64,000 bases of DNA from Burkholderiales bacterium. GTDB taxonomy: Bacteria > Pseudomonadota > Gammaproteobacteria > Burkholderiales > Burkholderiaceae_C. Both the position numbers and the translations under genes were made by a program. The stretch's first letter is position 1; every line of letters begins with the position of its first letter. The stretch covers positions 186,001 through 250,000 of the forward strand of contig JAFKGD010000001.1 in assembly GCA_017307855.1 (NCBI GenBank). The letters are read 5' to 3'. Below, in pieces: positions 40,881-48,926 of this stretch. The notes under the pieces were generated by a model that searched no databases, was not told the DNA's origin, and was given only the letters and a program-made list of their open reading frames with translations.

Positions 40881-42401
40881 ATGACCGAGCCCCTGCTGGT
40901 CGCCCGCCACGGCGACATCGAATGCCACCTGTTGCCCGCCCTGGCCAACCGCCACGGCCTCATCACCGGCGCCACCGGCACGGGCAAGACGGTGACGCTG
41001 CAGGCCCTGGCCGAAGGCTTCTCCAGGATCGGCGTGCCGGTGTTCATGGCCGACGTGAAGGGCGACCTCACCGGCGCCAGCCAGGCCGGCAGCATCGCGC
41101 CGAAACTGGCCGCCACACTCACCGAACGCGGCCTGCCGTTGCCCGAGCCCTACGCCTGCCCCACCACGCTGTGGGACGTCTTCGGGCAGCAGGGCCATCC
41201 GGTGCGCGCCACGGTGTCCGACATGGGGCCGCTGCTGCTGGCCCGCATGCTCGACCTCAACGACACCCAGTCCGGTGTGCTCAATCTGGTCTTCAAGATC
41301 GCCGACGACAACGGCCTGCTGCTGCTGGACCTGAAAGACCTGCGCGCCATGCTGCAGCACGTGGGCGACAACGCCAAGCAGTTCACCACCGAGTACGGCA
41401 ACATCAGCGCCGCCAGCGTGGGCGCCATCCAGCGCGGTTTGCTGCAGATCGAAAGCCAGGGCGGCGACCAGTTCTTCGGCGAGCCGATGCTCGACATCAC
41501 CGACTTCATGCAGACCGTCGGTGGCAAAGGGGTGCTGAACATCCTGGCCGCCGACAAGCTCATGAACTCGCCGCGCCTGTACGCCACGTTCCTGCTGTGG
41601 ATGCTGTCCGAGCTGTTCGAGCAACTGCCCGAAATCGGCGACCCCGACAAGCCCAAGCTGGTCTTCTTCTTCGATGAGGCCCACCTGCTGTTCAACGAAG
41701 CGCCCAAGGTGCTGGTCGAGCGCATCGAGCTCGTCGTGCGGCTGGTGCGATCCAAGGGCGTGGGCGTCTATTTCGTGACCCAGAACCCGCTGGACATTCC
41801 CGACAGCGTGCTGGCTCAGTTGGGCAACCGCGTGCAGCACGCGCTGCGCGCCTTCACGCCGCGTGACCAGAAAGCCGTCAAGGCGACGGCGCAGACCATG
41901 CGCCAGAAGCCCGGCCTGGACATCGAGGCCGCCATCACCGAGCTGGCCGTGGGCGAGGCCCTGGTCAGCCTGCTCGACGCCAAGGGCCGCCCCGGCATCA
42001 CCGAGCGCGTGTACGTGCTGCCGCCCGGCAGCCAGATCGGCCCGATCACGCCGCAGCAGCGCCAGGCGCTGGTGGCCGGCTCGCTGGTGGCCGGTGTCTA
42101 CGAAAAAGCCGTGGACCGCGAATCGGCCTACGAAATCCTCAAGGGCCGCGCCGGCGAGGCCGCCGAAGGCGCCGCACAGGCCAAGAAGACCGGCAAGGCT
42201 GCTCCCGCCGCCGCCACCGAGCAGGAATCCAGCATGTTCAACGACATCCTGTTCGGCTCCACCGGCCCGCGCGGCGGCAAGCGCGATGGCCTCGTGCAGA
42301 CCATGGCCAAGTCGGCCGTGCGCACCATGGGCACGACCATGGGCCGCGAGATCCTGCGCGGCGTGCTGGGCGGCATCTTCGGCGGCAAGAAAAGCCGATG
42401 A
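40881..42401 (+). CDS. HerA-like ATPase of DUF853 (YjgR) family
   Basis: A 506-residue cytoplasmic ATPase. Walker [10 protein letters not shown] is at about residues 31-39, the glutamine/Glu-rich Walker B is [17 protein letters not shown], and an arginine-finger-type [20 protein letters not shown] follows. The DUF853 family is related to the HerA/FtsK helicase-translocases; its physiological role is not known. The tail contains Lys/Ala-rich segments and ends [10 protein letters not shown]. The gene is single and convergent with the anti-sigma gene. Confidence 0.88.
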   Translation: MTEPLLVARHGDIECHLLPALANRHGLITGATGTGKTVTLQALAEGFSRIGVPVFMADVKGDLTGASQAGSIAPKLAATLTERGLPLPEPYACPTTLWDVFGQQGHPVRATVSDMGPLLLARMLDLNDTQSGVLNLVFKIADDNGLLLLDLKDLRAMLQHVGDNAKQFTTEYGNISAASVGAIQRGLLQIESQGGDQFFGEPMLDITDFMQTVGGKGVLNILAADKLMNSPRLYATFLLWMLSELFEQLPEIGDPDKPKLVFFFDEAHLLFNEAPKVLVERIELVVRLVRSKGVGVYFVTQNPLDIPDSVLAQLGNRVQHALRAFTPRDQKAVKATAQTMRQKPGLDIEAAITELAVGEALVSLLDAKGRPGITERVYVLPPGSQIGPITPQQRQALVAGSLVAGVYEKAVDRESAYEILKGRAGEAAEGAAQAKKTGKAAPAAATEQESSMFNDILFGSTGPRGGKRDGLVQTMAKSAVRTMGTTMGREILRGVLGGIFGGKKSR

Positions 42402-42422
42402 CGGCAGCCCGGCTGCTGCGCA

Positions 42423-43064
42423 CTACCAGCGCAGCAGCCAGCGGCCGGCCGCGGCGCCCGCCGCCATGACCAGCGCGATCCCGGCCACATACCACACCGC
42501 CAGGAACGGCGCAGCGAGTTCAGGGCAATGCAGCGCATACACGGCCGCCCCGACGCCGCCTGCGAACGCACCGGCTGCGGCCCCCGCCACCATCGGCCGG
42601 GTCGGCGCCAGCGACCGCAGGGCCGCCATCGCCGCAGCAAGCGCCGGCAACGAGATGAAGCCGATGCTGAACGCACAGCTGCGCCACGTCTGGCCCCACA
42701 AAAGCGTCGCGCGCTCGGCCTCGGGGGCGCCCAGCCACACGGCGGCAGCCAGAAGCCACAGCGCGGCCAGCGGCAGCACGAGCCCGGCAGCCGCGCCGCC
42801 TACGCGCACCCCGGGCCGCGCCAGCCGCTGAGCCGCCACGAAGCCGGCACAGCCGATCGACAGCGGGAACACGACCTTGACCCAGAACATCGGCAACCGC
42901 GCCACCTGCAAGAGGTCGGGCCGGAATCCATAGTCGAGCGCCACGATCAGCGCCGCCAGCGGCAGCCCGAGCAGCAGGGCGAGGGTCAGGCGCCTGCGCG
43001 CAGCGTCGCGTGGCACGGGCTGCGCGTCGGCGGCCAGCAGATCGATCAGGCGGTCGGTCTTCAT
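42423..43064 (-). CDS. nrsF: NrsF-family (DUF1109) anti-sigma factor
   Basis: A 213-residue inner-membrane protein with a short cytoplasmic N-terminus ([17 protein letters not shown]) and six hydrophobic helices, the layout of DUF1109/NrsF proteins. In Caulobacter NrsF holds the ECF sigma factor SigF inactive until stress (copper, chromate or cadmium) releases it. Two conserved Cys lie in the family; here Cys are visible in IGCAGF, SCAFSIG and ALHCPEL, which suits a sensor of metal or redox stress. Its start overlaps the stop of the sigma gene (ATGA), so the two are coupled. Confidence 0.88.
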   Translation of the reverse strand: MKTDRLIDLLAADAQPVPRDAARRRLTLALLLGLPLAALIVALDYGFRPDLLQVARLPMFWVKVVFPLSIGCAGFVAAQRLARPGVRVGGAAAGLVLPLAALWLLAAAVWLGAPEAERATLLWGQTWRSCAFSIGFISLPALAAAMAALRSLAPTRPMVAGAAAGAFAGGVGAAVYALHCPELAAPFLAVWYVAGIALVMAAGAAAGRWLLRW

Positions 43065-43612
43065 GCGCGCCCCCGCATGCGTGCAGCCAGGACCTTCAAC
43101 CCACGGTGGATACCCACCTTCACCGCCGACTCGGACATCCCTGTCATCCGCGCCGTCTCGGCAACCGACAGGCCTTCGAGCTTGACGTGGCGGATGGGCA
43201 GGCGCTGGCGATCGGGCAGGCCGTCAAGCAATCCGTCGACGTCTCGGCGCGCATCGCTGGCCTCGGTGGCCGATTCGGCGAACACCGCCAGCTCATCATC
43301 GAGCGGGTCGTGCAGCGCCTCGCGACGCGATTTGGCGCGCAACAAATCGATCAGCTTGTAGCGCGCGATCGCATGCACCCAGGCCGTCAGCGGCTGGTCG
43401 CTCTGGTAGGTGTGGCGCTGGTTGTGCATGGCGAGCAGGCATTCCTGGACAAGATCTTCGACTTCATCGGGCCAGCCGAACAGGCGCCGGGCGAGAAACG
43501 CCCGCAAGTGGCGGCTGGCGCGCGAAAGGAATTCTCGGTACGCCACGGCGTCGCCCGCCAGGCCCGCAAGGAACAGGCGGCGCATTTCGGCTTCGACGTC
43601 ACTGAATGTCAT
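43061..43612 (-). CDS. ECF sigma factor (SigF-like)
   Basis: A 183-residue group IV sigma factor with only domains 2 and 4. Region 2 has [23 protein letters not shown] and the promoter-melting [15 protein letters not shown]; region 4 has [27 protein letters not shown]. The pairing with an NrsF anti-sigma and a bufferin operon identifies it as SigF-type. ATG 43612 is chosen; the longer open frame would run back across its own promoter. That promoter (GTAACC-N16-CGAA, 43631-43656) ends 19 bases before the start, leaving a very short leader and arguing for autoregulation. Confidence 0.92.
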   Translation of the reverse strand: MTFSDVEAEMRRLFLAGLAGDAVAYREFLSRASRHLRAFLARRLFGWPDEVEDLVQECLLAMHNQRHTYQSDQPLTAWVHAIARYKLIDLLRAKSRREALHDPLDDELAVFAESATEASDARRDVDGLLDGLPDRQRLPIRHVKLEGLSVAETARMTGMSESAVKVGIHRGLKVLAARMRGRA

Positions 43613-43630
43613 CTGTCTGGGGAGATTGAG

Positions 43631-43656
43631 TTCGTCTGGCGCGACCCGGCGGTTAC
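43631..43656 (-). promoter_or_regulatory. SigF-type promoter of the sigma operon
   Basis: On the minus strand GTAACC (43656-43651), exactly 16 bases, then CGAA (43634-43631). This is the form reported for SigF-type ECF promoters. It points at the sigma-nrsF pair. An identical arrangement faces the other way 42 bases on, which makes chance unlikely. Confidence 0.8.
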
Positions 43657-43697
43657 ACGGAAATTCAGGAAATTCCGGCCGGATTGTGCCTGGGGAT

Positions 43698-43723
43698 GTA
43701 ACCGGTGGACCGCCAGCAACGAA
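43698..43723 (+). promoter_or_regulatory. SigF-type promoter of the bufferin operon
   Basis: GTAACC (43698-43703), exactly 16 bases, then CGAA (43720-43723), on the plus strand. It ends 55 bases before the DUF2282 start, where AGGAG provides the ribosome binding site. It matches the oppositely oriented element at 43631-43656 in both motifs and spacing. Confidence 0.82.
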
Positions 43724-43778
43724 CTCACCAGCAGCCCGGCCATGTGGACGGGTCTTCAACCGCAACAGGAGCATTCAC

Positions 43779-44063
43779 ATGTCGCAACGCACCCTCGTCA
43801 TCGCCGCAGCGCTGGCCGCCCTCTCTTCTGGCGCCGCGCTGGCCCAGGACAAGCCCATGGCCGACAAGATGGCCAAGATGGAGAAGTGCTATGGCGTCGC
43901 CATGGCCGGCAAGAACGACTGCGCCGCAGGACCCGGCACCACCTGCGCCGGCACTTCCAAGGTGGACTACCAGGCCAACGCATGGAAGAACGTGCCTGCC
44001 GGCACCTGCACCACCATCAAGACGCCCAAGGGCATGGGCACGCTCACCCCGATGAAATCCTGA
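43779..44063 (+). CDS. bufA1: Bufferin precursor peptide (DUF2282, BufA1-like)
   Basis: A 94-residue exported peptide. A Sec signal (to about Ala22, ALAQ) precedes a Lys/Met-rich stretch and four cysteines at 37, 48, 56 and 77 in the family pattern EKCYGV-x-MAGKNDC, TTCAG and PAGTC. In characterised bufferins the two central cysteines are turned by a DUF692 enzyme into thiooxazoles that bind copper; the peptide protects cells against excess copper. That this one is modified the same way is inferred. The ribosome binding site AGGAG sits 8 bases before ATG 43779. The DUF692 gene starts four bases after its stop. Confidence 0.88.
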   Translation: MSQRTLVIAAALAALSSGAALAQDKPMADKMAKMEKCYGVAMAGKNDCAAGPGTTCAGTSKVDYQANAWKNVPAGTCTTIKTPKGMGTLTPMKS

Positions 44064-44067
44064 GCCC

Positions 44068-44931
44068 ATGGGCCCGGCCGCAACACTTGGCGTCGGGCTC
44101 GGACTCAAGCCGATGCACTACGACGAGGCGCTGCGCGCCGCCGCCGACGACCTGTGGTTCGAGTTCCATGCCGAGAACCACATGGTGGCCGGCGGACCGC
44201 GCCTGGCGTGGCTGGAACGGCTGCGCGAATGCCACCGGGTGTCGTTGCACGGCGTCGGGCTGTCGCTGGCAAGCGACGCACCGCCCGACGCCGAGCATCT
44301 GGCCCGTTTCGCCGCGCTGGTGCGCCGCATCGAGCCGGCGCTGGTGTCCGAGCATCTGGCGTGGTCCCGCATGGCCGGCGCCGCATTTCCGGACCTGCTA
44401 CCGTTTCCGCGCAGCCATGCGGCACTGATCCGGATCGCCGACAACATCGACCGCGTGCAGCAGGCCATCGGGCGCACGCTGGCCATCGAGAACCCGTCGC
44501 ATTACCTGGCCATCGATGGTCACGAGTGGGACGAACCCGCCTTCCTGTCGGAGCTGGCGCGCCGCACCGGTTGCGGCCTTCTGCTCGACCTCAACAACGT
44601 CCACGTCTCCGCCGCCAACCTGCAGGCACACGGCGGCGAATCCATCCACGCCTTCGCGCTCGGCTACCTCGATGCGTTCGCGCTGGGCGCGGTGACCGAA
44701 GTGCACCTGGCAGGCCACAGCCGCGACCCGTTGCTGGGCGATGCGCTGCTCATCGATTCGCACGATGCACCGGTGGCCCGGGTCGTATGGGCGCTGTACG
44801 AAGAGCTGCTGGCGCGCACCGGTCCGTTGCCCACGCTGATCGAACGCGACGCCGAAGTGCCCGGCTTCCACGAGCTGATGGCAGAACGCGCCATCGCACA
44901 GGAACTGATGGAGCGGGGTGTGCCGGCATGA
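44068..44931 (+). CDS. bufB: DUF692 MNIO peptide-modifying enzyme (BufB-like)
   Basis: A 287-residue TIM-barrel multinuclear iron oxidase of the MbnB/DUF692 family. Likely iron ligands are visible at His61 (LHGVGLSL), His97 (SEHLAW), Glu141 (ENPSHYL), Asp174-Asn177-His179 (DLNNVHV), Glu211-His213-His217 (EVHLAGH), Asp230-His232 and Glu259. These enzymes use oxygen and mixed-valent iron to convert cysteines in a precursor peptide into heterocycles. The neighbour DUF2282 peptide is the obvious substrate. Its stop overlaps the DUF2063 start (ATGA). Confidence 0.92.
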   Translation: MGPAATLGVGLGLKPMHYDEALRAAADDLWFEFHAENHMVAGGPRLAWLERLRECHRVSLHGVGLSLASDAPPDAEHLARFAALVRRIEPALVSEHLAWSRMAGAAFPDLLPFPRSHAALIRIADNIDRVQQAIGRTLAIENPSHYLAIDGHEWDEPAFLSELARRTGCGLLLDLNNVHVSAANLQAHGGESIHAFALGYLDAFALGAVTEVHLAGHSRDPLLGDALLIDSHDAPVARVVWALYEELLARTGPLPTLIERDAEVPGFHELMAERAIAQELMERGVPA

Positions 44932-45707
44932 CCGCGGGCGGCCTGCACGATTTCCAGCAGGGCTTCGCACGCGCGTTGTCCGCGCCGGCATCACCCGCCG
45001 ATCCATCGGCCTGCGATTGGGCGCCAGGCCTGGCGGGACAAGCAGCCTTCGCCGTCTACCGCAACACCGTCGTGAAAGGCTGCATCGATGCGCTGGAGGC
45101 CAACTTTCCGGCCGTGCTGAAACTGGTGGGGCGCGACTGGTTCCGCGCCACCGCCGCACTGCACGTGGCGCAGTCGCCGCCGCGTGATCCCCGGCTGCTT
45201 CTGTACGGCGAGGATTTCCCGGCCTTCCTTCGCGACTTCCCGGCCGCCGCCAACCTTCCCTACCTGCCCGCCGTCGCCACACTCGACTGCGCCTGGACCG
45301 ACTGCCACGCTGGCGCCGATGCGCCCGTGCTCGAGGCCGCCGCACTGGCCGCGCTGGGGCCCGCGGCGATGGGCGACCTGCCGTTGACGCCCCACCCCGC
45401 CGCACGCTGGCTCTGGACCGCCGACATCCCGGCCTGCTCGCTGTGGTCACGCAACCGGTTCTCCTCGGCCGCAGACCCGGATCTCCACGACATCGTCTGG
45501 CAGGGCGAAGGCTGCCTGCTCACACGCCCGTCTGAAGCCGTCGAGTGGTGCACCCTGGGCGTCGGCGGCTGCGCGCTGCTGGATGCCTGCGCCGCCGGCG
45601 TGACGCTGGCCGAAGCAGCCGCGGCAGCACTCGACGCCCAGCCCGACTGCGATCTGGCCGGACTGCTGGCGCTTCTGGTGGCGCAGGGTGCGTTCACTGG
45701 TCTATGA
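44928..45707 (+). CDS. bufC: DUF2063 partner protein (BufC-like)
   Basis: A 259-residue protein whose first 100 residues form the DUF2063 domain (LHDFQQGFARALSAP, AVYRNTVVKGCIDALEANFPAVLKLVG, WFRATAALHVAQSPPRDPRLLLYG). Despite an early label as DNA-binding, in MNIO systems it is the partner of the DUF692 enzyme (like MbnC) and helps bind the precursor peptide. A second domain (about 130-259) is more variable and Ala-rich with several cysteines. It overlaps both neighbours by four bases, so bufB, bufC and the DoxX gene are translationally coupled. Confidence 0.9.
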   Translation: MTAGGLHDFQQGFARALSAPASPADPSACDWAPGLAGQAAFAVYRNTVVKGCIDALEANFPAVLKLVGRDWFRATAALHVAQSPPRDPRLLLYGEDFPAFLRDFPAAANLPYLPAVATLDCAWTDCHAGADAPVLEAAALAALGPAAMGDLPLTPHPAARWLWTADIPACSLWSRNRFSSAADPDLHDIVWQGEGCLLTRPSEAVEWCTLGVGGCALLDACAAGVTLAEAAAAALDAQPDCDLAGLLALLVAQGAFTGL

Positions 45708-46210
45708 ATCGAACCAACCCTCCACGACACATCATGCAAACCATTCCCACGCAGGGCCGGTCGCCGACGGCCCCGATTCATGTCCGCGTCTCGGTCCGGC
45801 TCGCCGACTGGCTCGACGCCGCCACGCCACACGATCTGCTGGCACTGGCCAACCGCGTCGGCATGGCAGCGATCTTCTTCCTCTCGGGCCGTACCAAGGT
45901 GGATGGCTGGTTCAGTGTCAGCGACAGTGCGATCGCGCTGTTCCGCGACGAATACCGGCTGCCGCTGATCCCGCCCGAGGCTGCGGCCTGGCTGGCCGCA
46001 GGGGCCGAACACCTGTTCCCGCTGATGCTGGTAGTGGGGCTGTTCACGCGGCTGTCGGCCCTCGCGCTGCTGGCCATGACCCTGGTGATCCAGCTGTTCG
46101 TCTATCCGGGTGCGTGGCCCACGCATCTGTCGTGGGCCGCGCTTCTGCTGTATCTGGCCGGACGCGGCGGTGGCCGCGCGGCGCTGGACCACCCCCTGGG
46201 CATCGCCTGA
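45704..46210 (+). CDS. DoxX-family membrane protein
   Basis: A 168-residue inner-membrane protein with four hydrophobic helices and the DoxX pattern: MAAIFFLSGRTKVDGWF, then LAAGAEHLFPLMLVVGLFTRLSALALLAMTLVIQLFVYP. ATG 45704 overlaps the bufC stop (ATGA) and is preferred; an ATG at 45734 is possible. DoxX genes recur next to DUF692/DUF2282 genes. They may supply quinone-linked redox or membrane anchoring, but the role is not established. It closes the operon, 72 bases before the next gene. Confidence 0.88.
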   Translation: MNRTNPPRHIMQTIPTQGRSPTAPIHVRVSVRLADWLDAATPHDLLALANRVGMAAIFFLSGRTKVDGWFSVSDSAIALFRDEYRLPLIPPEAAAWLAAGAEHLFPLMLVVGLFTRLSALALLAMTLVIQLFVYPGAWPTHLSWAALLLYLAGRGGGRAALDHPLGIA

Positions 46211-46282
46211 CGCAGACCCCGTCCAGGGCATTGCCCGCTCCATCCCGCGGCCGCCGCGCAGCGGTGGTAGGCTGCGCCACCC

Positions 46283-47329
46283 ATGGATTCCCTCACCCAG
46301 ATCGTTCTCGGCGCCTCCGTCGCCGCCGCCGTCGTTCCCGCCGCGCACCGCCGGCGCGCCATGGCCGCCGGCGCCATCCTCGGCACGCTGCCCGACCTCG
46401 ACGGCATCCCGCTCTCGCTGCTGGGCGCCGATGCCGTCACCGGCGTCACCTGGCACCGCGGGCCGTCGCATTCGCTGCCTGTGCTGCTACTGGCCGGCTG
46501 GCTGATCTGGCTGGCGCTGCGCCGCTGGTGGGCGCCTGTGCGCGAGGCGCCCCGCCCCTGGCTGTGGGCCACCTGGCTGGCGCTGCTGACGCATCCGCTG
46601 CTGGACGCTTTCACGGTCTACGGCACCCAGCTGCTGTGGCCCACGACGGCGTCGCCCGTGATGTGGTCCAGCCTGTTCATCATCGACCCCGGCTACACCC
46701 TGCCGCTGATCGTGGGCTGCATCGGCGCGCTGTGGCTTGGCGCGCGCGCGGGCGGTGCGCGTTTCATCGCCTGGGGGTTGATCCTGAGCACCGCCTACCT
46801 CGGCTGGTCGCTTACCGCCAAATGGATGGTGGCCCGCGCCACCGCACCGGTGCTGGCGCAGCAGGGTCTGCAGGACGCGCCGGGCTTCTCGGTGCCGATG
46901 CCGCTCAACACCTTCCTGTGGCGCGTGGTGGTGCAGACACCCGACGGCCAGTTCATCGAAGGCTACCGTTCGCTGCTGGCCGATCGCGGCGCGATGCGGT
47001 TCCAGCCCATCGCCAGCGACGCGGCGGCGCTGGAGGCGATGAAAGCCCGGCCGGCCGTGCAGCGGCTGCTGTGGTTCACCAGCGGCTTCATGAAGGCCAC
47101 GGCCGAGGGCGATTCGCTGCTGCTGTCCGACCTGCGCATGGGTGCCGAGCCCGACTACACCTTCGTCTACCGCGTGGCGCGCCGCGACGGCGCCCAGGGC
47201 GCCTGGCAGCCCATCGTGCCCGAGCTGGTGGCCCAGCCGCGCAATATCGGCCGCCAGTGGGACGCCATGTGGAGGCGGCTGTGGAACGAGCCGGCTGCGC
47301 CCGCCGCCCTGCCTGCGCCCCGCCCCTGA
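46283..47329 (+). CDS. YdjM-like membrane metal-dependent hydrolase
   Basis: A 348-residue inner-membrane protein of the PF04307 family. The N-terminus MDSLTQIVLGASVAAAVVP, the acidic GTLPDLDGIP, WHRGPSHSLPVLL and LLTHPLLDAFTVYGTQLL supply the conserved Asp and His of the predicted metal site, placed between about four transmembrane helices. A C-terminal soluble part (about 215-348) follows. Substrates are unknown; some relatives are induced by DNA damage. It is 72 bases from the bufferin operon on the same strand, but nothing else links them. Confidence 0.85.
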   Translation: MDSLTQIVLGASVAAAVVPAAHRRRAMAAGAILGTLPDLDGIPLSLLGADAVTGVTWHRGPSHSLPVLLLAGWLIWLALRRWWAPVREAPRPWLWATWLALLTHPLLDAFTVYGTQLLWPTTASPVMWSSLFIIDPGYTLPLIVGCIGALWLGARAGGARFIAWGLILSTAYLGWSLTAKWMVARATAPVLAQQGLQDAPGFSVPMPLNTFLWRVVVQTPDGQFIEGYRSLLADRGAMRFQPIASDAAALEAMKARPAVQRLLWFTSGFMKATAEGDSLLLSDLRMGAEPDYTFVYRVARRDGAQGAWQPIVPELVAQPRNIGRQWDAMWRRLWNEPAAPAALPAPRP

Positions 47330-47346
47330 ACGCCGCCCGTCCGCCC

Positions 47347-48315
47347 ATGTCCACCGCCTTGCCCACCTACGCTGACGTCGACGCCGCCGCCCATCGCCTG
47401 CAGGGCCACGCGCACCGCACGCCGGTGCTGCGCTCGTCCACGATCGATGCCTTGCTGGGTGCGCAGCTGTTCTTCAAGTGCGAGAACTTCCAGCGCATGG
47501 GCGCATTCAAGTTCCGCGGCGCGTTCAATGCGCTGTCGCGCCTGACCGCCGACGAGCGCCGGCGCGGCGTGCTGGCGTTCTCCTCGGGCAACCATGCGCA
47601 GGCGGTGGCGCTGTCGGCGCGCATCCTCGGCATGCCCTCGGTCATCGTGATGCCGCAGGACGCACCCGCCGCCAAGCTGGCCGCCACGCGCGGCTACGGC
47701 GCCGAGGTCATCACCTACGACCGCTTCACCGAGGACCGCATGGCCCTCTCGGCCCGCATCGCAGGCGAGCGCGGCATGACGCTGATCCCGCCCTACGACC
47801 ACGCCCACGTGCTGGCCGGCCAGGGCACGGCCGCGAAGGAGCTGATCGAGGACACCGGCCCGCTCGACGCGCTGTTCGTCTGCCTGGGCGGCGGCGGGCT
47901 GCTGTCGGGGTGCGCGCTGGCCACGCGCGCGCTGTCGCCCGACTGCCGCATCTACGGCGTGGAGCCCGAGGCCGGCAACGACGGCCAGCAGTCGCTGGCG
48001 GCCGGGCACATCGTGCGCATCGACACGCCGCGCACCATCGCCGACGGCGCGCAGACGCAGTTTCTCGGCGACATCACCTTCGGCATCATCCGGCGCGACG
48101 TGACCGGCATCGTCACGGCCAGCGACGCGCAGCTGGTCGAATCGATGCGCTTCTATGCCGAGCGCATGAAGATGGTGGTGGAACCCACGGGCTGCCTGTC
48201 GCTGGCCGGCGCGCGCCACGGCGGCATCGACCTGCGCGGCCAGCGCGTGGGCGTGATCGTGAGCGGCGGCAACGTGGACATGGCGCGCCTCGCGCAACTG
48301 CTGGCCGCAGGCTGA
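47347..48315 (+). CDS. PLP-dependent threonine/serine-type dehydratase
   Basis: A 322-residue fold-type II PLP enzyme. The PLP lysine is in GAFKFRGAFNAL (about residue 54), with the SSGNHAQAVA phosphate/carboxylate loop and the Gly-rich GGGGLLSGC loop near 184. It lacks the regulatory ACT domain of biosynthetic IlvA, so it is a catabolic dehydratase or serine racemase-like enzyme; the sequence resembles the threo-3-hydroxyaspartate ammonia-lyase group. It may degrade threonine, serine or hydroxyaspartate. It starts 17 bases after the YdjM-like gene. Confidence 0.88.
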   Translation: MSTALPTYADVDAAAHRLQGHAHRTPVLRSSTIDALLGAQLFFKCENFQRMGAFKFRGAFNALSRLTADERRRGVLAFSSGNHAQAVALSARILGMPSVIVMPQDAPAAKLAATRGYGAEVITYDRFTEDRMALSARIAGERGMTLIPPYDHAHVLAGQGTAAKELIEDTGPLDALFVCLGGGGLLSGCALATRALSPDCRIYGVEPEAGNDGQQSLAAGHIVRIDTPRTIADGAQTQFLGDITFGIIRRDVTGIVTASDAQLVESMRFYAERMKMVVEPTGCLSLAGARHGGIDLRGQRVGVIVSGGNVDMARLAQLLAAG

Positions 48316-48348
48316 GCGCGCGCCGGACACGGCGTGAGATTGCCCGTA

Positions 48349-48382
48349 TGCAATTCGATTGCAGGAATACAATTTCTTGTAT
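48349..48382. promoter_or_regulatory. Two adjacent perfect palindromic operators
   Basis: TGCAAT-N3-ATTGCA (48349-48363) and ATACAA-N4-TTGTAT (48367-48382) are both perfect inverted repeats, only three bases apart. They lie 35-68 bases before the thioesterase start, in the AT-richest stretch nearby. The second resembles operators of MarR or GntR regulators. Which protein binds is unknown; a sigma-70 -10 (TTGTAT or TACAAT) overlaps it. Confidence 0.55.
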
Positions 48383-48416
48383 CACCTGCACAGACGACGC
48401 CCCGCGTCTCCACGCC

Positions 48417-48860
48417 ATGCACCTCGACGACGATCCGCGCCTTCGCCTCGAAGCTGACCAGTGGAAGCAGCGCGAGCTGCCCGGCTTCATCGGCCACGCC
48501 GGTCCGCTCTGGACCCGGCGCGAGGGCGATGCCTGGGCCTACGGCCTGCTCGCCGATGCCCGGCACCTCAACCCGGCCGGCGTCGTGCACGGCGGCGCCC
48601 TCGTCACCCTGCTCGACCACGCGATCAGCAGCGTGGCCTGGGAAGCCGCCAGTCGCGCGCCCTGCGTGACGCTGCAGCTCGACACGCACTTCCTCGCCGC
48701 CGTGCGCGGAGGCGACTTCGTCCAGGCGCGCGCCACGGTGTCGCACCGCACGAGCGGCCTGATGTTCATGGCCGGCGAGGTCAGCGTGGACCGCCGGCCG
48801 GTGCTGCGGGGCCAAGCCATCATGAAAGTGCTGCCGCCTGCCGGCGCCCGCGCCGCCTGA
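48417..48860 (+). CDS. PaaI-type hotdog thioesterase
   Basis: A 147-residue hotdog-fold thioesterase. The central helix motif NPAGVVHGGALVTLLDHAI (about 42-60) contains the HGG signature of PaaI-type enzymes. These hydrolyse acyl-CoA or aryl-CoA esters to free CoA, often to clear dead-end intermediates of ring degradation. ATG 48417 is chosen although the frame is open upstream through the operator region. Its natural partner would be a CoA-using pathway; the acyl-CoA ligase cluster nearby is a candidate. Confidence 0.85.
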   Translation: MHLDDDPRLRLEADQWKQRELPGFIGHAGPLWTRREGDAWAYGLLADARHLNPAGVVHGGALVTLLDHAISSVAWEAASRAPCVTLQLDTHFLAAVRGGDFVQARATVSHRTSGLMFMAGEVSVDRRPVLRGQAIMKVLPPAGARAA

Positions 48861-48926
48861 TTTCGTGGCACGCTCGGGCCCTGCCGGTGGGTGCCGGCCA
48901 CGAGACATTCCGAATCGCACAGACGC

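Noticed and set aside
46283-47329. Including the YdjM-like gene in the bufferin operon
   Set aside because: A 72-base gap follows the DoxX gene, while the preceding genes overlap, and I know of no functional link.
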